Shown: piece after piece, positions 7,987 through 15,129 of the stretch | Layout of the letters: every line of letters starts with the position of its first letter | Position numbering within the stretch: the first letter of the stretch is position 1 | Assembly: GCF_003201955.1 (NCBI RefSeq) | Contig: NZ_QJJM01000001.1 | Span: 62,001-126,000 of the forward strand | Source of the DNA: Blastomonas natatoria | Lineage (GTDB): Bacteria; Pseudomonadota; Alphaproteobacteria; Sphingomonadales; Sphingomonadaceae | Reading direction: 5' to 3' | Length of the DNA stretch: 64,000 nucleotides | Translations under genes and position numbers: made by a program | Notes under the pieces: generated by a model | Database searches by the model: none | What the model was told of the DNA's origin: nothing | What the model saw: the letters and a program-made list of their open reading frames with translations, nothing else

Positions 7987-8025
7987 GGCGCGGTCGGCTC
8001 GGGATCGCGAAGAGCCGACCGCGCC
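7987..8025. repeat. Strong inverted repeat in the prophage early operon
   Basis: Arms GGCGCGGTCGGCTC (7987-8000) and GAGCCGACCGCGCC (8012-8025) are perfect complements with an 11-nt loop. No T-run follows on either strand, so it is not a standard intrinsic terminator. It sits where coding signal is lost between two phage genes. Confidence 0.7.
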
Positions 8026-8399
8026 CCGTCGTCACAGCCACGAGGGGGTTCAGACTGTGGGACGGATGGGAAAGATGCGGCCTCGTCGACGATGACGAAG
8101 CCCTGGCGTCCGCGGATTGCAGGGACAGTAAATTCCGCCTCGCTGGTCGCGCGATCGAAGCCCGAGAAGACCGGCTTTTCCGGGTAGGAATCGCAGTCGG
8201 GCCGCATGCATGCGGGCACGTCAGCGGGGTCGATGCGGCGCGCGGGCAGGCTGCCCTTGACCTGATCGGCGAGCTTGATCCGCTCAAGCGGTAGATAGGC
8301 GGCATCGGTGCCCGCGTGGATCATGCCGAGCAGCGCCCGGACGGTATCGGCGGTGATGCCCCTAGCACGGCGGATATTGGGACGGGATTCGCGCATCAT
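8026..8399 (-). CDS. Phage early protein with unresolved 3' end and a terminase-like patch
   Basis: It starts at ATG 8399 (TGATG overlap with the upstream stop). The first 105 or so codons are clearly coding (RRARGITADTVRALLGMIHA). They include a Cys pair (ACMRPDCDSYPEK) and end with IRGRQGFVIVDEAASF. That last stretch closely resembles the Walker B segment of this phage's own terminase (LRGKQGIVIIDEAAF), even at DNA level. Beyond it coding character fades. A 14-bp inverted repeat follows (7987 to 8025), and the frame stays open without a stop to 7419, giving a formal 326-aa protein. The coordinates stop at the hairpin as a compromise. A frameshift or recombination scar is likely. Function unknown. 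Confidence 0.45.
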
Positions 8400-8638
8400 C
8401 AGTTCCTCATCATCCAGGGGGCGTCGAAGTCTTCGTGAGGGGCGCTGCAGGGCGGCTCGATCGGCGCAGGCGGCGTCGCCTGGGCGATCGCGCGGCGGGT
8501 CTGCTGCATGCGCTGCTGGGCCAGCTCGCGGGCGTCGCGGCGCAGCATGGCCTTGGCCTCGCGCAGCGTGATCCCGTGCGCGACGGCCAGCTCGAACGTC
8601 CGCCGATGCGCCCGCCACTTGTCGCCCTGCGCGCCCAT
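8399..8638 (-). CDS. Small helical phage protein of unknown function
   Basis: 79 aa from the ATG at 8638, which overlaps the methyltransferase stop (TGATG). A GTG one codon earlier is an alternative. The first half resembles a small DNA-binding helix pair (RTFELAVAHGITLREAKAML), followed by an Arg/Gln-rich helix and a proline-rich tail. No family is recognised. Confidence 0.6.
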   Translation of the reverse strand: MGAQGDKWRAHRRTFELAVAHGITLREAKAMLRRDARELAQQRMQQTRRAIAQATPPAPIEPPCSAPHEDFDAPWMMRN

Positions 8639-9321
8639 CACTTGTGCACCTTCAGGGTCTTGGGGCGCGGCTCGATCCAGATCGTTCGGGTTTCACCCGG
8701 CTCGGTCTCGGCAAAACGCTCCCAGACCACCCACATGAAATCGACCTTGCCGTGACGGAAGGCGTTCTCGCCCAGCGCCTCGACGACATCGCCCGGCGGC
8801 ATCGAGGGGCGCTCCGACAGGATCAGGATGAAGCGCGGCGGATGCTCGTTGAACAGCTTGTGCCGCCCCTCGCTCGCCAGCCATTTGACCGGCAGCAGAG
8901 CCGCGATCGTGTTGGCCTTCAACGCAATCGCCTTGCGGATGAACTTCTCGGCCAGGCCCTTGACCTTGCGCCCGCCCTGCACCGAATAGGGCGGGTTGAA
9001 GACGATCGACTTGTTCTCACGCGCGTCGAGCAGGCTGGCTTGGTTGCCAAGAAAGTCATGCTCGAACAGGAACAACGGGTCGCTGGTGCGCGCCTCGATG
9101 TCCGACCCGGCGACCCAGTGGCCGCGAGCGATGAACGGGCGCAGGGTATTGCCCATGCCGCAGCAGGGGTCCCAGATCAGGTCATCGCCAAACCAGTTCT
9201 CGTAGCAGCCGCAGAGCGGACCCTGCAGCGTCTCGATCAGCTTCTCGGCGCACCAGGACTCGTCGACATACCAGTCCCACGGATGCCGAGTCGCGGCGCT
9301 GGAAAGCTCGCCGCCGCTCAT
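8638..9321 (-). CDS. Phage adenine-specific DNA methyltransferase-like protein
   Basis: 227 aa. Motif I for S-adenosylmethionine binding appears as WDPCCGMGNT (about residues 50 to 59) and the catalytic motif IV as NPPY (about 109 to 112), the signature of N6-adenine or N4-cytosine amino-methyltransferases. No target-recognition domain is obvious and no restriction partner is nearby, so it is an orphan phage enzyme. It probably protects phage DNA from host restriction or alters regulation. The ATG at 9321 overlaps the preceding stop as ATGA. It lies in an operon with a ParB-like protein, a common pairing in mobile elements. Confidence 0.8.
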   Translation of the reverse strand: MSGGELSSAATRHPWDWYVDESWCAEKLIETLQGPLCGCYENWFGDDLIWDPCCGMGNTLRPFIARGHWVAGSDIEARTSDPLFLFEHDFLGNQASLLDARENKSIVFNPPYSVQGGRKVKGLAEKFIRKAIALKANTIAALLPVKWLASEGRHKLFNEHPPRFILILSERPSMPPGDVVEALGENAFRHGKVDFMWVVWERFAETEPGETRTIWIEPRPKTLKVHK

Positions 9322-9530
9322 GCCTGCACCTGTCGGATAGCGGCGAGCAGCTTGGCCGATCCGGCGCGAATGCTGGCTTCCTCGACGCGTTGGTCATCGC
9401 GACCGCTCAAATCGGAAACGATGCTGTCGACTTTCTTCGGCTTGATGTTCAGGGCAGCAGCAATGTGCGCCTTGGTGAAGCCGTTGTCCCACAGGTCCAT
9501 GACCCGTGTTTCTTGGGGAGTGCAGCTCAT
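9318..9530 (-). CDS. Small HTH phage protein, copy 1
   Basis: 70 aa. A sigma-70 region 4-like or LuxR-like HTH is visible: RVMDLWDNGFTKAHIAAAL then IKPKKVDSIVSDL. It clearly resembles the next gene upstream (RVMELHDRGFRNGEIALLL), so the two are tandem paralogs. It could be a small transcription regulator of the early-to-middle switch. ATGA overlaps at both ends show tight translational coupling. Confidence 0.65.
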   Translation of the reverse strand: MSCTPQETRVMDLWDNGFTKAHIAAALNIKPKKVDSIVSDLSGRDDQRVEEASIRAGSAKLLAAIRQVQA

Positions 9531-9754
9531 ACGCGGAACTCCATCTTCTTCTCGGGATGGGCGCGCTCGATCGCCTTGCGCAGCTCTCGGCTGCCCTTGC
9601 GGATGCGATCTTCGAACCCGCTGTTGCTGATGCCGTACCTGCTCACGATCGTGCCGACCGTGAACGGCTTGATGTCGAGCAGCAGCGCGATCTCGCCGTT
9701 GCGAAACCCGCGATCATGCAGCTCCATCACCCGCTGTTCGCGCTGGGTCATCAT
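9527..9754 (-). CDS. Small HTH phage protein, copy 2
   Basis: 75 aa, paralogous to the gene just downstream. It begins with two ATGs. The HTH reads MELHDRGFRNGEIALLLDIK then FTVGTIVSRYGIS. The C-terminal helix is basic (DRIRKGSRELRKAIERAH), unlike copy 1, so the copies have diverged outside the HTH. The stop is nested in the start of copy 1 and the start is nested in the previous stop. Confidence 0.65.
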   Translation of the reverse strand: MMTQREQRVMELHDRGFRNGEIALLLDIKPFTVGTIVSRYGISNSGFEDRIRKGSRELRKAIERAHPEKKMEFRV

Positions 9755-10008
9755 GATGCGCTCTCCCGCTGCAGGCTCTGCTTTGCCGCCTTGATCCAGG
9801 CGGGCAGCAGCTTCTCCTCACCCTCTTCATGGGTGACCACGGCGGACACGCCAGCGATGCGCAGATTGAGGCCGACTTCGCCGCCACGAACCGTCGCGCC
9901 CAGCGACAGCTGCACTTCGCCCATGGCGCTGATCCACGGCATCGCGCGCACCAGCGCCTCGACATAGCCGAGCGACCAGACCAGCTTCTCGCGTTCGGCG
10001 CGGGTCAT
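9751..10008 (-). CDS. Phage early-operon protein of unknown function
   Basis: 85 aa from ATG 10008, overlapping the previous stop as ATGA. The N-terminal helix (REKLVWSLGYVEALVRAMPW) is followed by beta-like strands (GEVQLSLGATVRGGEVGLNL) and a helical end. No family recognised. The frame is open further upstream but that part overlaps two better coding frames. Confidence 0.6.
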   Translation of the reverse strand: MTRAEREKLVWSLGYVEALVRAMPWISAMGEVQLSLGATVRGGEVGLNLRIAGVSAVVTHEEGEEKLLPAWIKAAKQSLQRESAS

Positions 10009-10265
10009 CGTGCTGCCCCCAGATGCTGCGGCACGATCCAGCGCGACGGTGGCGGGGCCATCACGTCTTCGAAGGTGCCATCGGCTAGGTCGATCGCGTT
10101 GCGGGCGGCGTCGAACGCCTCGGCATAAGCCTGTGTATCGCGGGCACGCCACGCGCCGTGGATCGCCCTGCGCGTCCGCTCGGGCACCTGCGCCCAGTGC
10201 GCACCGCAGAACAGCTGGCCCTTGGCGACAGGCGCGCGGCAATGAGTGGCGGAGCAGCGCTTCAT
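10005..10265 (-). CDS. Small putative zinc-binding phage protein
   Basis: 86 aa. Cys4, Cys9, Cys20 and His23 (MKRCSATHCR, then LFCGAHW) form a CCCH-type zinc knuckle at the N-terminus, followed by an amphipathic helical region (ERTRRAIHGAWRARDTQAYA). The ATG at 10265 overlaps the previous stop as ATGA. Probably a nucleic-acid or protein adaptor; no known family. Confidence 0.6.
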   Translation of the reverse strand: MKRCSATHCRAPVAKGQLFCGAHWAQVPERTRRAIHGAWRARDTQAYAEAFDAARNAIDLADGTFEDVMAPPPSRWIVPQHLGAAR

Positions 10266-10399
10266 CGTGCCCTCCGCGCGATCGAGAACTCGAATATCCA
10301 ACGGCCCCAGGAGATATAGACCGCATAGCCCTCGGCCTCGCCTGCGCTGTCGCAATGAGTGCACTCGGTGATGTAGCCAGATGGCAGCCAGCGCTTCAT
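10262..10399 (-). CDS. Very small phage protein with CxxC motif
   Basis: 45 aa from ATG 10399 with ATGA overlaps on both sides, which is the main reason to accept so short a frame. One TECTHCDS pair could bind metal or form a disulfide. The rest is aromatic (ISWGRWIFEF). Confidence 0.5.
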   Translation of the reverse strand: MKRWLPSGYITECTHCDSAGEAEGYAVYISWGRWIFEFSIARRAR

Positions 10400-10521
10400 G
10401 ACAGCCACCCCGCGTGCCAGGCGATGGTGACATAGGCGACGGTGCCGGGAAGCGCCGCCAGGGTCATCAGGCCCCAGAATTTCAGGCTCTCGCGGAGCGT
10501 GGCAGGGCGACCGTCGTTCAT
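10396..10521 (-). CDS. Very small phage membrane protein
   Basis: 41 aa from ATG 10521 after a GGAGG site seven nt upstream. One membrane segment (LMTLAALPGTVAYVTIAW) follows a short charged N-terminus. Start and stop overlap its neighbours by four bases each. It may modify the cell envelope or exclude other phages, but nothing in the sequence shows this. Confidence 0.5.
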   Translation of the reverse strand: MNDGRPATLRESLKFWGLMTLAALPGTVAYVTIAWHAGWLS

Positions 10522-10820
10522 GCCTTGCCTCCCTCGATCTGATAGGGTGCGAGATCGAGCGGCCGCATCGAGGACTCATTGCGCGGGCAAAGAAGGAATA
10601 CAGCAAGATCAGGGCCGCAAACGGCAGCTGATCGAGCCCAGCGTTGGATGCTCCTATCGCTATAGCCATAGCCATGGGCAGCCAGCTTCGCCGCGAGCGG
10701 CACCCCCAGCGCACGAGCTTCGGCGAAGAAGCTGATCGCCTCAAAGCGCCGCCGCGCTTCGTGCTGCCAGTGCATAGGTGCTGACTGAAACCATTCGGTC
10801 TGTGCAGATGAAAGGCTCAC
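10518..10820 (-). CDS. Phage early protein with HTH-like region
   Basis: 100 aa from a GTG at 10820 that overlaps the ParB-like stop as GTGA. The central part (ARRRFEAISFFAEARALGVP, then YSDRSIQRWAR) resembles the helical DNA-binding segment found in Mu-type transposases and in HTH regulators, ending in the SxxSIQRW pattern of a recognition helix. No catalytic domain. The C-terminus lacks motifs. Possibly a DNA-binding accessory factor. Confidence 0.55.
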   Translation of the reverse strand: MSLSSAQTEWFQSAPMHWQHEARRRFEAISFFAEARALGVPLAAKLAAHGYGYSDRSIQRWARSAAVCGPDLAVFLLCPRNESSMRPLDLAPYQIEGGKA

Positions 10821-11785
10821 TTCTGGCCTCCCTGGCGAGCCTTGCGCTCGGCAAGCAAAGCATCGCAGATTGCATCCAGTGCTTTGTCTGGCACTGCTGC
10901 GGCGATTTGCGGAGCTGCGCTTGTCCAGTCGTTCGACGACCAGCGATTGAGATTAGAAAACACCCGATCAACGGGACCCTTCGGTAACGGCGACTGACCG
11001 AGCTTCGCTTCCCTGATCCCGACGATTTCCTTCGCCTGGGCGATCGTCAGGCCGAGCGGATATTCGAGCAGGCAGTCGATCACCGCGCGGCGATTGTCGA
11101 GATCGCCGATCTCGGCGAGCTCCATGACGCTCTTGCGCTTCTGCCCGATCGGGTGACGGGCAAGGTCTTCGTAATGGTCGGGCAGCGGCGCGATGATCTG
11201 GCGGTGGATCAACAGATAGTCGCGCAGCGAGCGCGAGGTCATGCCCAGCGCCTCGGCAGTAGTCTGGACCCAGCCATATGCGTGGGAAATCGTTTCCCCC
11301 GCATTTTCAGCTTCAAGGCTAGCGAGCGTTTCGGCGCTATGCTGGACGCGGTCTTTTTCTGCTTCCCAGCGTGCCCTGGCTGCAATCTGCTGCTGGGTTC
11401 CTTCCGGATGCGCCGCGCGAAACTGCGCCTCGTAGACATCGGCCAGAGCCCGAACGAACAACGCTTTCTCGATCGGCCCGAAGTCCCGGCGATGCATGTT
11501 CTCGGACGCCTCGATCAGGCGGAGCTGCAGCTCGTCACCCTCGACGATGATGGCCTTGACCGTCGCCAGGTCGGCCCGCTTCGCGCCCTCCAGGCGATGC
11601 AGGCCAGCGACTAGAATGAAAGGCTTGCCGCCCTTGCGGCCAGGGCGGACCTTGATCGGATCATTCTGCCCGTCGCGCGCCATCAGCGCGCCAAGCGCTG
11701 CCGCCTTGTCATGCCAATACAGCCCAATCCGCTCGCCGCGTTCGACAGCATTCGGATCGATCTCGATGATCGTGTCGGGGGCCAT
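10817..11785 (-). CDS. ParB/Srx-fold nuclease-like phage protein
   Basis: 322 aa. The N-terminal 100 residues match the ParB N-terminal (ParB/Srx) fold: a DGQNDPIKVRP segment, then FILVAGLHRLEGAKRADL with the conserved GxHR box, and IEASENMHRRDFGPIEKA as the following ENxHRxDF box. A central HTH-like part (GWVQTTAEALGMTSRSLRDY) and a long helical C-terminus follow. No ParA is nearby, so this is not a partition system. Members in Mu-like phages are early genes of uncertain role, perhaps a nickase or a DNA-binding regulator. It is the second gene of the early operon, 2 nt after the Ner stop. Confidence 0.78.
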   Translation of the reverse strand: MAPDTIIEIDPNAVERGERIGLYWHDKAAALGALMARDGQNDPIKVRPGRKGGKPFILVAGLHRLEGAKRADLATVKAIIVEGDELQLRLIEASENMHRRDFGPIEKALFVRALADVYEAQFRAAHPEGTQQQIAARARWEAEKDRVQHSAETLASLEAENAGETISHAYGWVQTTAEALGMTSRSLRDYLLIHRQIIAPLPDHYEDLARHPIGQKRKSVMELAEIGDLDNRRAVIDCLLEYPLGLTIAQAKEIVGIREAKLGQSPLPKGPVDRVFSNLNRWSSNDWTSAAPQIAAAVPDKALDAICDALLAERKARQGGQK

Positions 11786-11787
11786 GT

Positions 11788-12045
11788 CTATTTGCCCCCC
11801 CGATTTAGAGAGTGCGCTGGCACCAGCTTGGCGCTATTTTCCATTTCCATGGATTCTTGCACTGCCTGCTCGACAGCCTCGCTCACCCTGCGGCTGGGTC
11901 GCCCGCGAAACAGATCGCTCACGGACGTGGGCGGCAAACCCTTGAGCTTTTGGAACTTTTTGACCGAGCCGTATCGTTTTCGGATTGCGGCCTTGATGTC
12001 CTCGGGATGGAGCGACTGATGGAGCATGTTTTGTGAATCCAACAT
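11788..12045 (-). CDS. Ner-like early regulator (Nlp-type HTH)
   Basis: 85 aa. The core (HPEDIKAAIRKRYGSVKKFQ, then LPPTSVSDLFRGRPSRRVSE) is the Ner/Nlp helix-turn-helix, which in Mu turns down early and repressor transcription during lytic growth. It is the first gene of the leftward early operon and diverges from the repressor gene across a 115-nt control region. Two ATGs (12045 and 12027) are possible and neither has a clear ribosome site; the upstream one is used here. The frame also extends upstream into the control region, which is rejected. Confidence 0.78.
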   Translation of the reverse strand: MLDSQNMLHQSLHPEDIKAAIRKRYGSVKKFQKLKGLPPTSVSDLFRGRPSRRVSEAVEQAVQESMEMENSAKLVPAHSLNRGGK

Positions 12046-12160
12046 TCTGTTACACGATATTGGATATCGCACATGATTATGTGCTTTGCAAACATCTTTT
12101 TGGATTTTGCTCACACGATCATGTGCGCCATTGCCGTTCTCGCATATTGGAGGTCCGGTA
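12046..12160. promoter_or_regulatory. Prophage immunity control region with two operator palindromes
   Basis: The gap between the divergent Ner-like and repressor genes. It contains CACATGATTATGTG (12070-12083, a perfect palindrome extended by G and C on either side) and CACACGATCATGTG (12112-12125, one mismatch pair), giving the consensus CACAyGATyrTGTG. The copies are 42 bp apart, about four helical turns. A further palindrome, CGATAT-TGG-ATATCG, lies at 12055-12069. These are the natural binding sites for the repressor, Ner or both. Confidence 0.7.
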
Positions 12161-12580
12161 ATGTCGGTGCTTGAAACGATCGGCCAGCGCATCAGGGACG
12201 AGCGGTTGAGGCTCGGGCTCGGTCTCGCTGACTTCTCCGAGAAGGCCGGAGTCCATAAAAACAGCCAGTCGGCCTATGAGGCCGGGCGTACCAGCTGCAA
12301 CGCCGTGTATCTGGCGATCCTGGGGGACCTTGGCGTTGACCTCAGTTATGTCTTTACCGGCAAGCGATCCGACGGCACCCTGGGGTTTCAGGAGCAATCG
12401 CTGCTGACCATGCTGAATGCGCTGAGCCTGCGCGAACGGGAGGCCATTTACAGTGCGGTTTCAGTGCTCGCCGGCAACGTGGTTGACCTGGGTAGCTACG
12501 GCCACGGCAAGACTGCGCGCGCGCCTTCGAAGCTCAACAGCGAAAAGATCGGATTCTTGCCGGAGCCTAGCGACCAATGA
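12161..12580 (+). CDS. Prophage repressor (XRE-family HTH)
   Basis: 139 aa. Residues 5 to 65 are an XRE/Cro-type HTH (IGQRIRDERLRLGLGLADFS, then HKNSQSAYEAGRTSCNAVYL). The C-terminal half is short and helical with no S24 peptidase dyad, so it is not a LexA-type self-cleaving repressor. A good ribosome site (TTGGAGG) lies 6 nt before ATG 12161, which rules out the longer in-frame start. It is divergent from the early operon and downstream of the two operators, so it is the likely immunity repressor and probably regulates itself. Confidence 0.8.
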   Translation: MSVLETIGQRIRDERLRLGLGLADFSEKAGVHKNSQSAYEAGRTSCNAVYLAILGDLGVDLSYVFTGKRSDGTLGFQEQSLLTMLNALSLREREAIYSAVSVLAGNVVDLGSYGHGKTARAPSKLNSEKIGFLPEPSDQ

Positions 12581-12644
12581 CGCCCAGGTGTAAATGCACG
12601 ACGATATCCGCTATTACGAACGTGACCGAACCCTCGGAGGGCAC

Positions 12645-13136
12645 ATGAGCAAGAAGGTGCAATCGGAATTCGCATCGCCGCTGCTTTACGGTGCAGGGCT
12701 GGGTTTGCTGGCCGTGATCGTATGGGTCGGCCTCACCTTTGCTGGGGGACGAGAGAACCATGGTCCTGCCGAGGCAGCCGAAGTCGCGCAGGAAGATGCT
12801 GAGCGCGCGCAGGCCGCCATTGATACGGCAGCACGGCGTGCCGCCGAGCGCGCAAAGGGCTTTCACTGTTTGAGCGCTTGGGATGGATCACACACCGGTC
12901 TAGTCGATCAGGTCAAAACCGGGTTGCGGAACCCCACTTCCTTCGAGCATTCATCGACGGAAGTCGGGCCTTTGCTGCGCACTAACAACCGGCCGATTAA
13001 GATGGTTTATCGTGCTGAGAATGGCTTTGGCGGAATGAACGTTGAAACGGTCTGGGGTGCAATGGATCAGGATACCTGCGGGGTTACCATTATCTCCGAC
13101 CCGGCGCAGATCGAGCAACTCTTACCGGCGGAATGA
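12645..13136 (+). CDS. Membrane-anchored prophage lysogeny protein of unknown function
   Basis: 163 aa. One N-terminal membrane helix (LLYGAGLGLLAVIVWVGLTF) and a short Ala/Glu-rich coiled coil lead to a soluble domain with LRNPTSFEHSSTEVG and VYRAENGFGGMNVETVWG. That pattern (NPxSF, then a YxAxNxFGG strand) recurs in small secreted or phage-borne proteins of unknown function. GGAGGGCAC precedes ATG 12645. Expressed in the same direction as the repressor, it may be a lysogenic conversion or superinfection-exclusion factor. Two Cys could form a disulfide. Confidence 0.65.
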   Translation: MSKKVQSEFASPLLYGAGLGLLAVIVWVGLTFAGGRENHGPAEAAEVAQEDAERAQAAIDTAARRAAERAKGFHCLSAWDGSHTGLVDQVKTGLRNPTSFEHSSTEVGPLLRTNNRPIKMVYRAENGFGGMNVETVWGAMDQDTCGVTIISDPAQIEQLLPAE

Positions 13137-13440
13137 TCGTCCCACTTCCGTTCATCTTTGCAGCGCGCCGCCGCCGCCGATCTCTCGGAATCATCGGCTT
13201 TTCGAGCCAGTCGCTTTCTGGGACCTGGCCGGTCCCACTTCCAGATGCAGCTTTGCCGGTGATCGACGCCACGATAGGCGAGGGCGACGCGGCCTGAAGG
13301 CCCGATTAAAGGCCACTTATTGACGCTTAAGAGAGCCTTGAAGGATTGTCGCTGGAAACCCGGCCGACTCCAACCTAACCTGTCCGGGCGTTGTCTAATT
13401 AACCATCGACTCTAGACAACGCCCCAAAGCGCCAAATTTT
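13137..13440. other. Probable prophage end with repeated putative transposase-binding sites
   Basis: No gene seen. Two direct copies of GTCCCACTTCC, each followed by a similar CTTTGC-containing stretch, lie at 13139 and 13232, 93 bp apart. A GGGACC-TGGCC-GGTCCC palindrome overlaps the second. A 12-bp inverted repeat (13386-13397 with 13413-13424) follows. In Mu the phage end lies beyond the repressor and carries several transposase sites, so the end is expected here. The exact terminus and 5-bp target duplication cannot be read without the other end. Confidence 0.4.
13386..13424. repeat. 12-bp perfect inverted repeat near the prophage boundary
   Basis: GGGCGTTGTCTA (13386-13397) and TAGACAACGCCC (13413-13424) with a 15-nt AT-rich loop. 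No T-run follows immediately. It could be a terminator-like structure, an attachment-related site or a phage end element. Confidence 0.65.
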
Positions 13441-14246
13441 TGGGAGACCCCATGAATGCCCCGGATTTCCGCCAGTCATCCCACGTTGGCCCACCTAATG
13501 CCGAGCAATCCCGGCACTCCGATCACTCTTGTCCCCTAACAGGCGTCTGGATTCAACCTAGCTGGCGCGCTGTGGGCGCTTACCCACCCCCTGCCCCTCC
13601 CTTGCAGGGAGGGGAGCTTCGTCTTGTTCGTCGCGCGGTGTGGTAAGCCCTCTCCCCTTCAGGGGGGAGGGTTTGGGAGGGGGGAGTGCTCTACGCAGGC
13701 CCCTCTCAGCTACGGCTAATCAGCCAAGCTGATAAGCCTTCGCATCTCTCCCCTTAAGGGGAGAGAGCATTCTGGCATGCCGAACAGCCATTGATTTGAG
13801 GAAAAAACAAAACTCCGGCGGAGCATGTCGCTTCAACGCACAGGGCTTCACAATATATGAGAGGGGCCGCCGGGAGTCACAGCTCCCTGCGCGGCCCATC
13901 ACATGGTCAGCGGCCGGAAGTGCCGCCTTCGGAATGTATGTCGCGCTTCTTCAAGCGCCTGCCCTGACCAAAGGGCAGAAGGCTATCAGCCGCGAACACT
14001 CCGAATGGACTTGACCGACCCTCTTGCTGAACCATGAGACATCGGATCACCTCCTTTCGCTATGTTGAAACCAAGTGAAGGGCCATTCGCAAAAACCCGG
14101 TTTTACTGGGGTTTCTGACGATCTGTATTCCTTGCACCCCTTATGTGAATCATCGCCGGGGCCATCGCAAGTCTTGTAATTCAATTTTTTCCGGGTAATC
14201 ATCTCGCGCTCGCAAAACGTCGTGTGCGCGGTTAAGAACCGGCCCC
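13441..14246. repeat. Gene-free stretch with three C/G-rich hairpin repeats
   Basis: Three palindromes of the dispersed CCCCTCCC/GGGAGGGG family lie at about 13587-13616, 13649-13672 and 13745-13769. Short open frames on both strands here are low in coding character and built partly on the repeats. The right half (about 13.8 to 14.2 kb) is less GC-rich and shows no gene I can support. Genome-typical tlyA starts at 14247. Confidence 0.5.
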
Positions 14247-15026
14247 ATGGCAGAGCAGAACCCCCGCCCATCTCCGGACAAGCCGCGCAAGGCGCGGGTC
14301 GATCAGTTGCTGGTCGATCGCGGGCTCGCCGAGAGCCGTTCGCGCGCACAGGCGCTGATCCTGGCGGGGCTGGTGTTCGCGGGCGAGCGCAAGGTCGCCA
14401 AGGCGGGCGAGACGGTGCTGAGCGATGCCGCGATCGAGGTGCGCGGGCGTGATCATCCCTGGGTGTCGCGCGGCGGCATCAAGCTTGCGCATGCGCTCGA
14501 CCATTTTGGCATCGATGTGACCGGCATGACCGCGATCGATGTAGGATCGTCCACCGGCGGCTTTACCGATGTGCTGCTGACGCGCGGCGCGGCGCATGTG
14601 TTCGCGGTCGACAGCGGCACCAATCAGCTCGCATGGAAGCTGCGCCAGGACGACCGTGTCACCGTCCACGAGCAGACCAGCGCACGCATCCTCACAGATG
14701 CGCATATCACGCGGCGGATCGATATCGTGGTGTGCGATGCGAGCTTCATCGCGCTCGACAAGGTGCTGCCGGTACCAATGTCCTTCGCGAAGGCAGGCGC
14801 GTGGCTGGCCGCGCTGATCAAGCCGCAGTTCGAAGTGGGCAGGGACCAGATCGGCAAGGGCGGGGTGGTGCGCGATCCCGAACTGCACCAGGCGGTGTGC
14901 GACCGGGTGATGCACTGGCTGGAAAGCATCGACTGGCCTGTCACCGGGCTGACGCAAAGCCCGATTACGGGACCGAGCGGCAATATCGAATTCCTTGTCG
15001 CGGCACAGAAGGGGCGCAGCTGCTGA
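14247..15026 (+). CDS. tlyA: TlyA-family rRNA 2'-O-methyltransferase / putative hemolysin
   Basis: 259 aa. An N-terminal S4 RNA-binding domain (VDQLLVDRGLAESRSRAQAL, residues 18 to 37) is followed by an FtsJ-type Rossmann methyltransferase: SAM motif AIDVGSSTGGFTDVLL near residue 95, then VVCDASFIALDKVLP and LIKPQFEVGR with the catalytic Lys. Family members methylate ribose in 16S and 23S rRNA; the hemolysin label is historical. ATG 14247 is followed directly by the S4 domain. Monocistronic, first chromosomal gene after the prophage. Confidence 0.92.
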   Translation: MAEQNPRPSPDKPRKARVDQLLVDRGLAESRSRAQALILAGLVFAGERKVAKAGETVLSDAAIEVRGRDHPWVSRGGIKLAHALDHFGIDVTGMTAIDVGSSTGGFTDVLLTRGAAHVFAVDSGTNQLAWKLRQDDRVTVHEQTSARILTDAHITRRIDIVVCDASFIALDKVLPVPMSFAKAGAWLAALIKPQFEVGRDQIGKGGVVRDPELHQAVCDRVMHWLESIDWPVTGLTQSPITGPSGNIEFLVAAQKGRSC

Positions 15027-15129
15027 CCCGAAGCGGCACGGATTTCCTTGGTAAACCGCGCTGGCATGCGTCAAACGAATCCGATATGCGAAGGGTCAAG
15101 CCCTTTTGCGGGCAGGAGAATTCGCTTCG

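Noticed and set aside
10817-11785. ParB-like gene as part of a plasmid or chromosome partition system
   Set aside because: No ParA, no parS-like repeats, and it sits in a phage early operon right after ner.
13440-14014. Short frames in the gap between prophage and tlyA
   Set aside because: Built partly on hairpin repeats, no ribosome site or conserved features, and composition unlike neighbouring genes.
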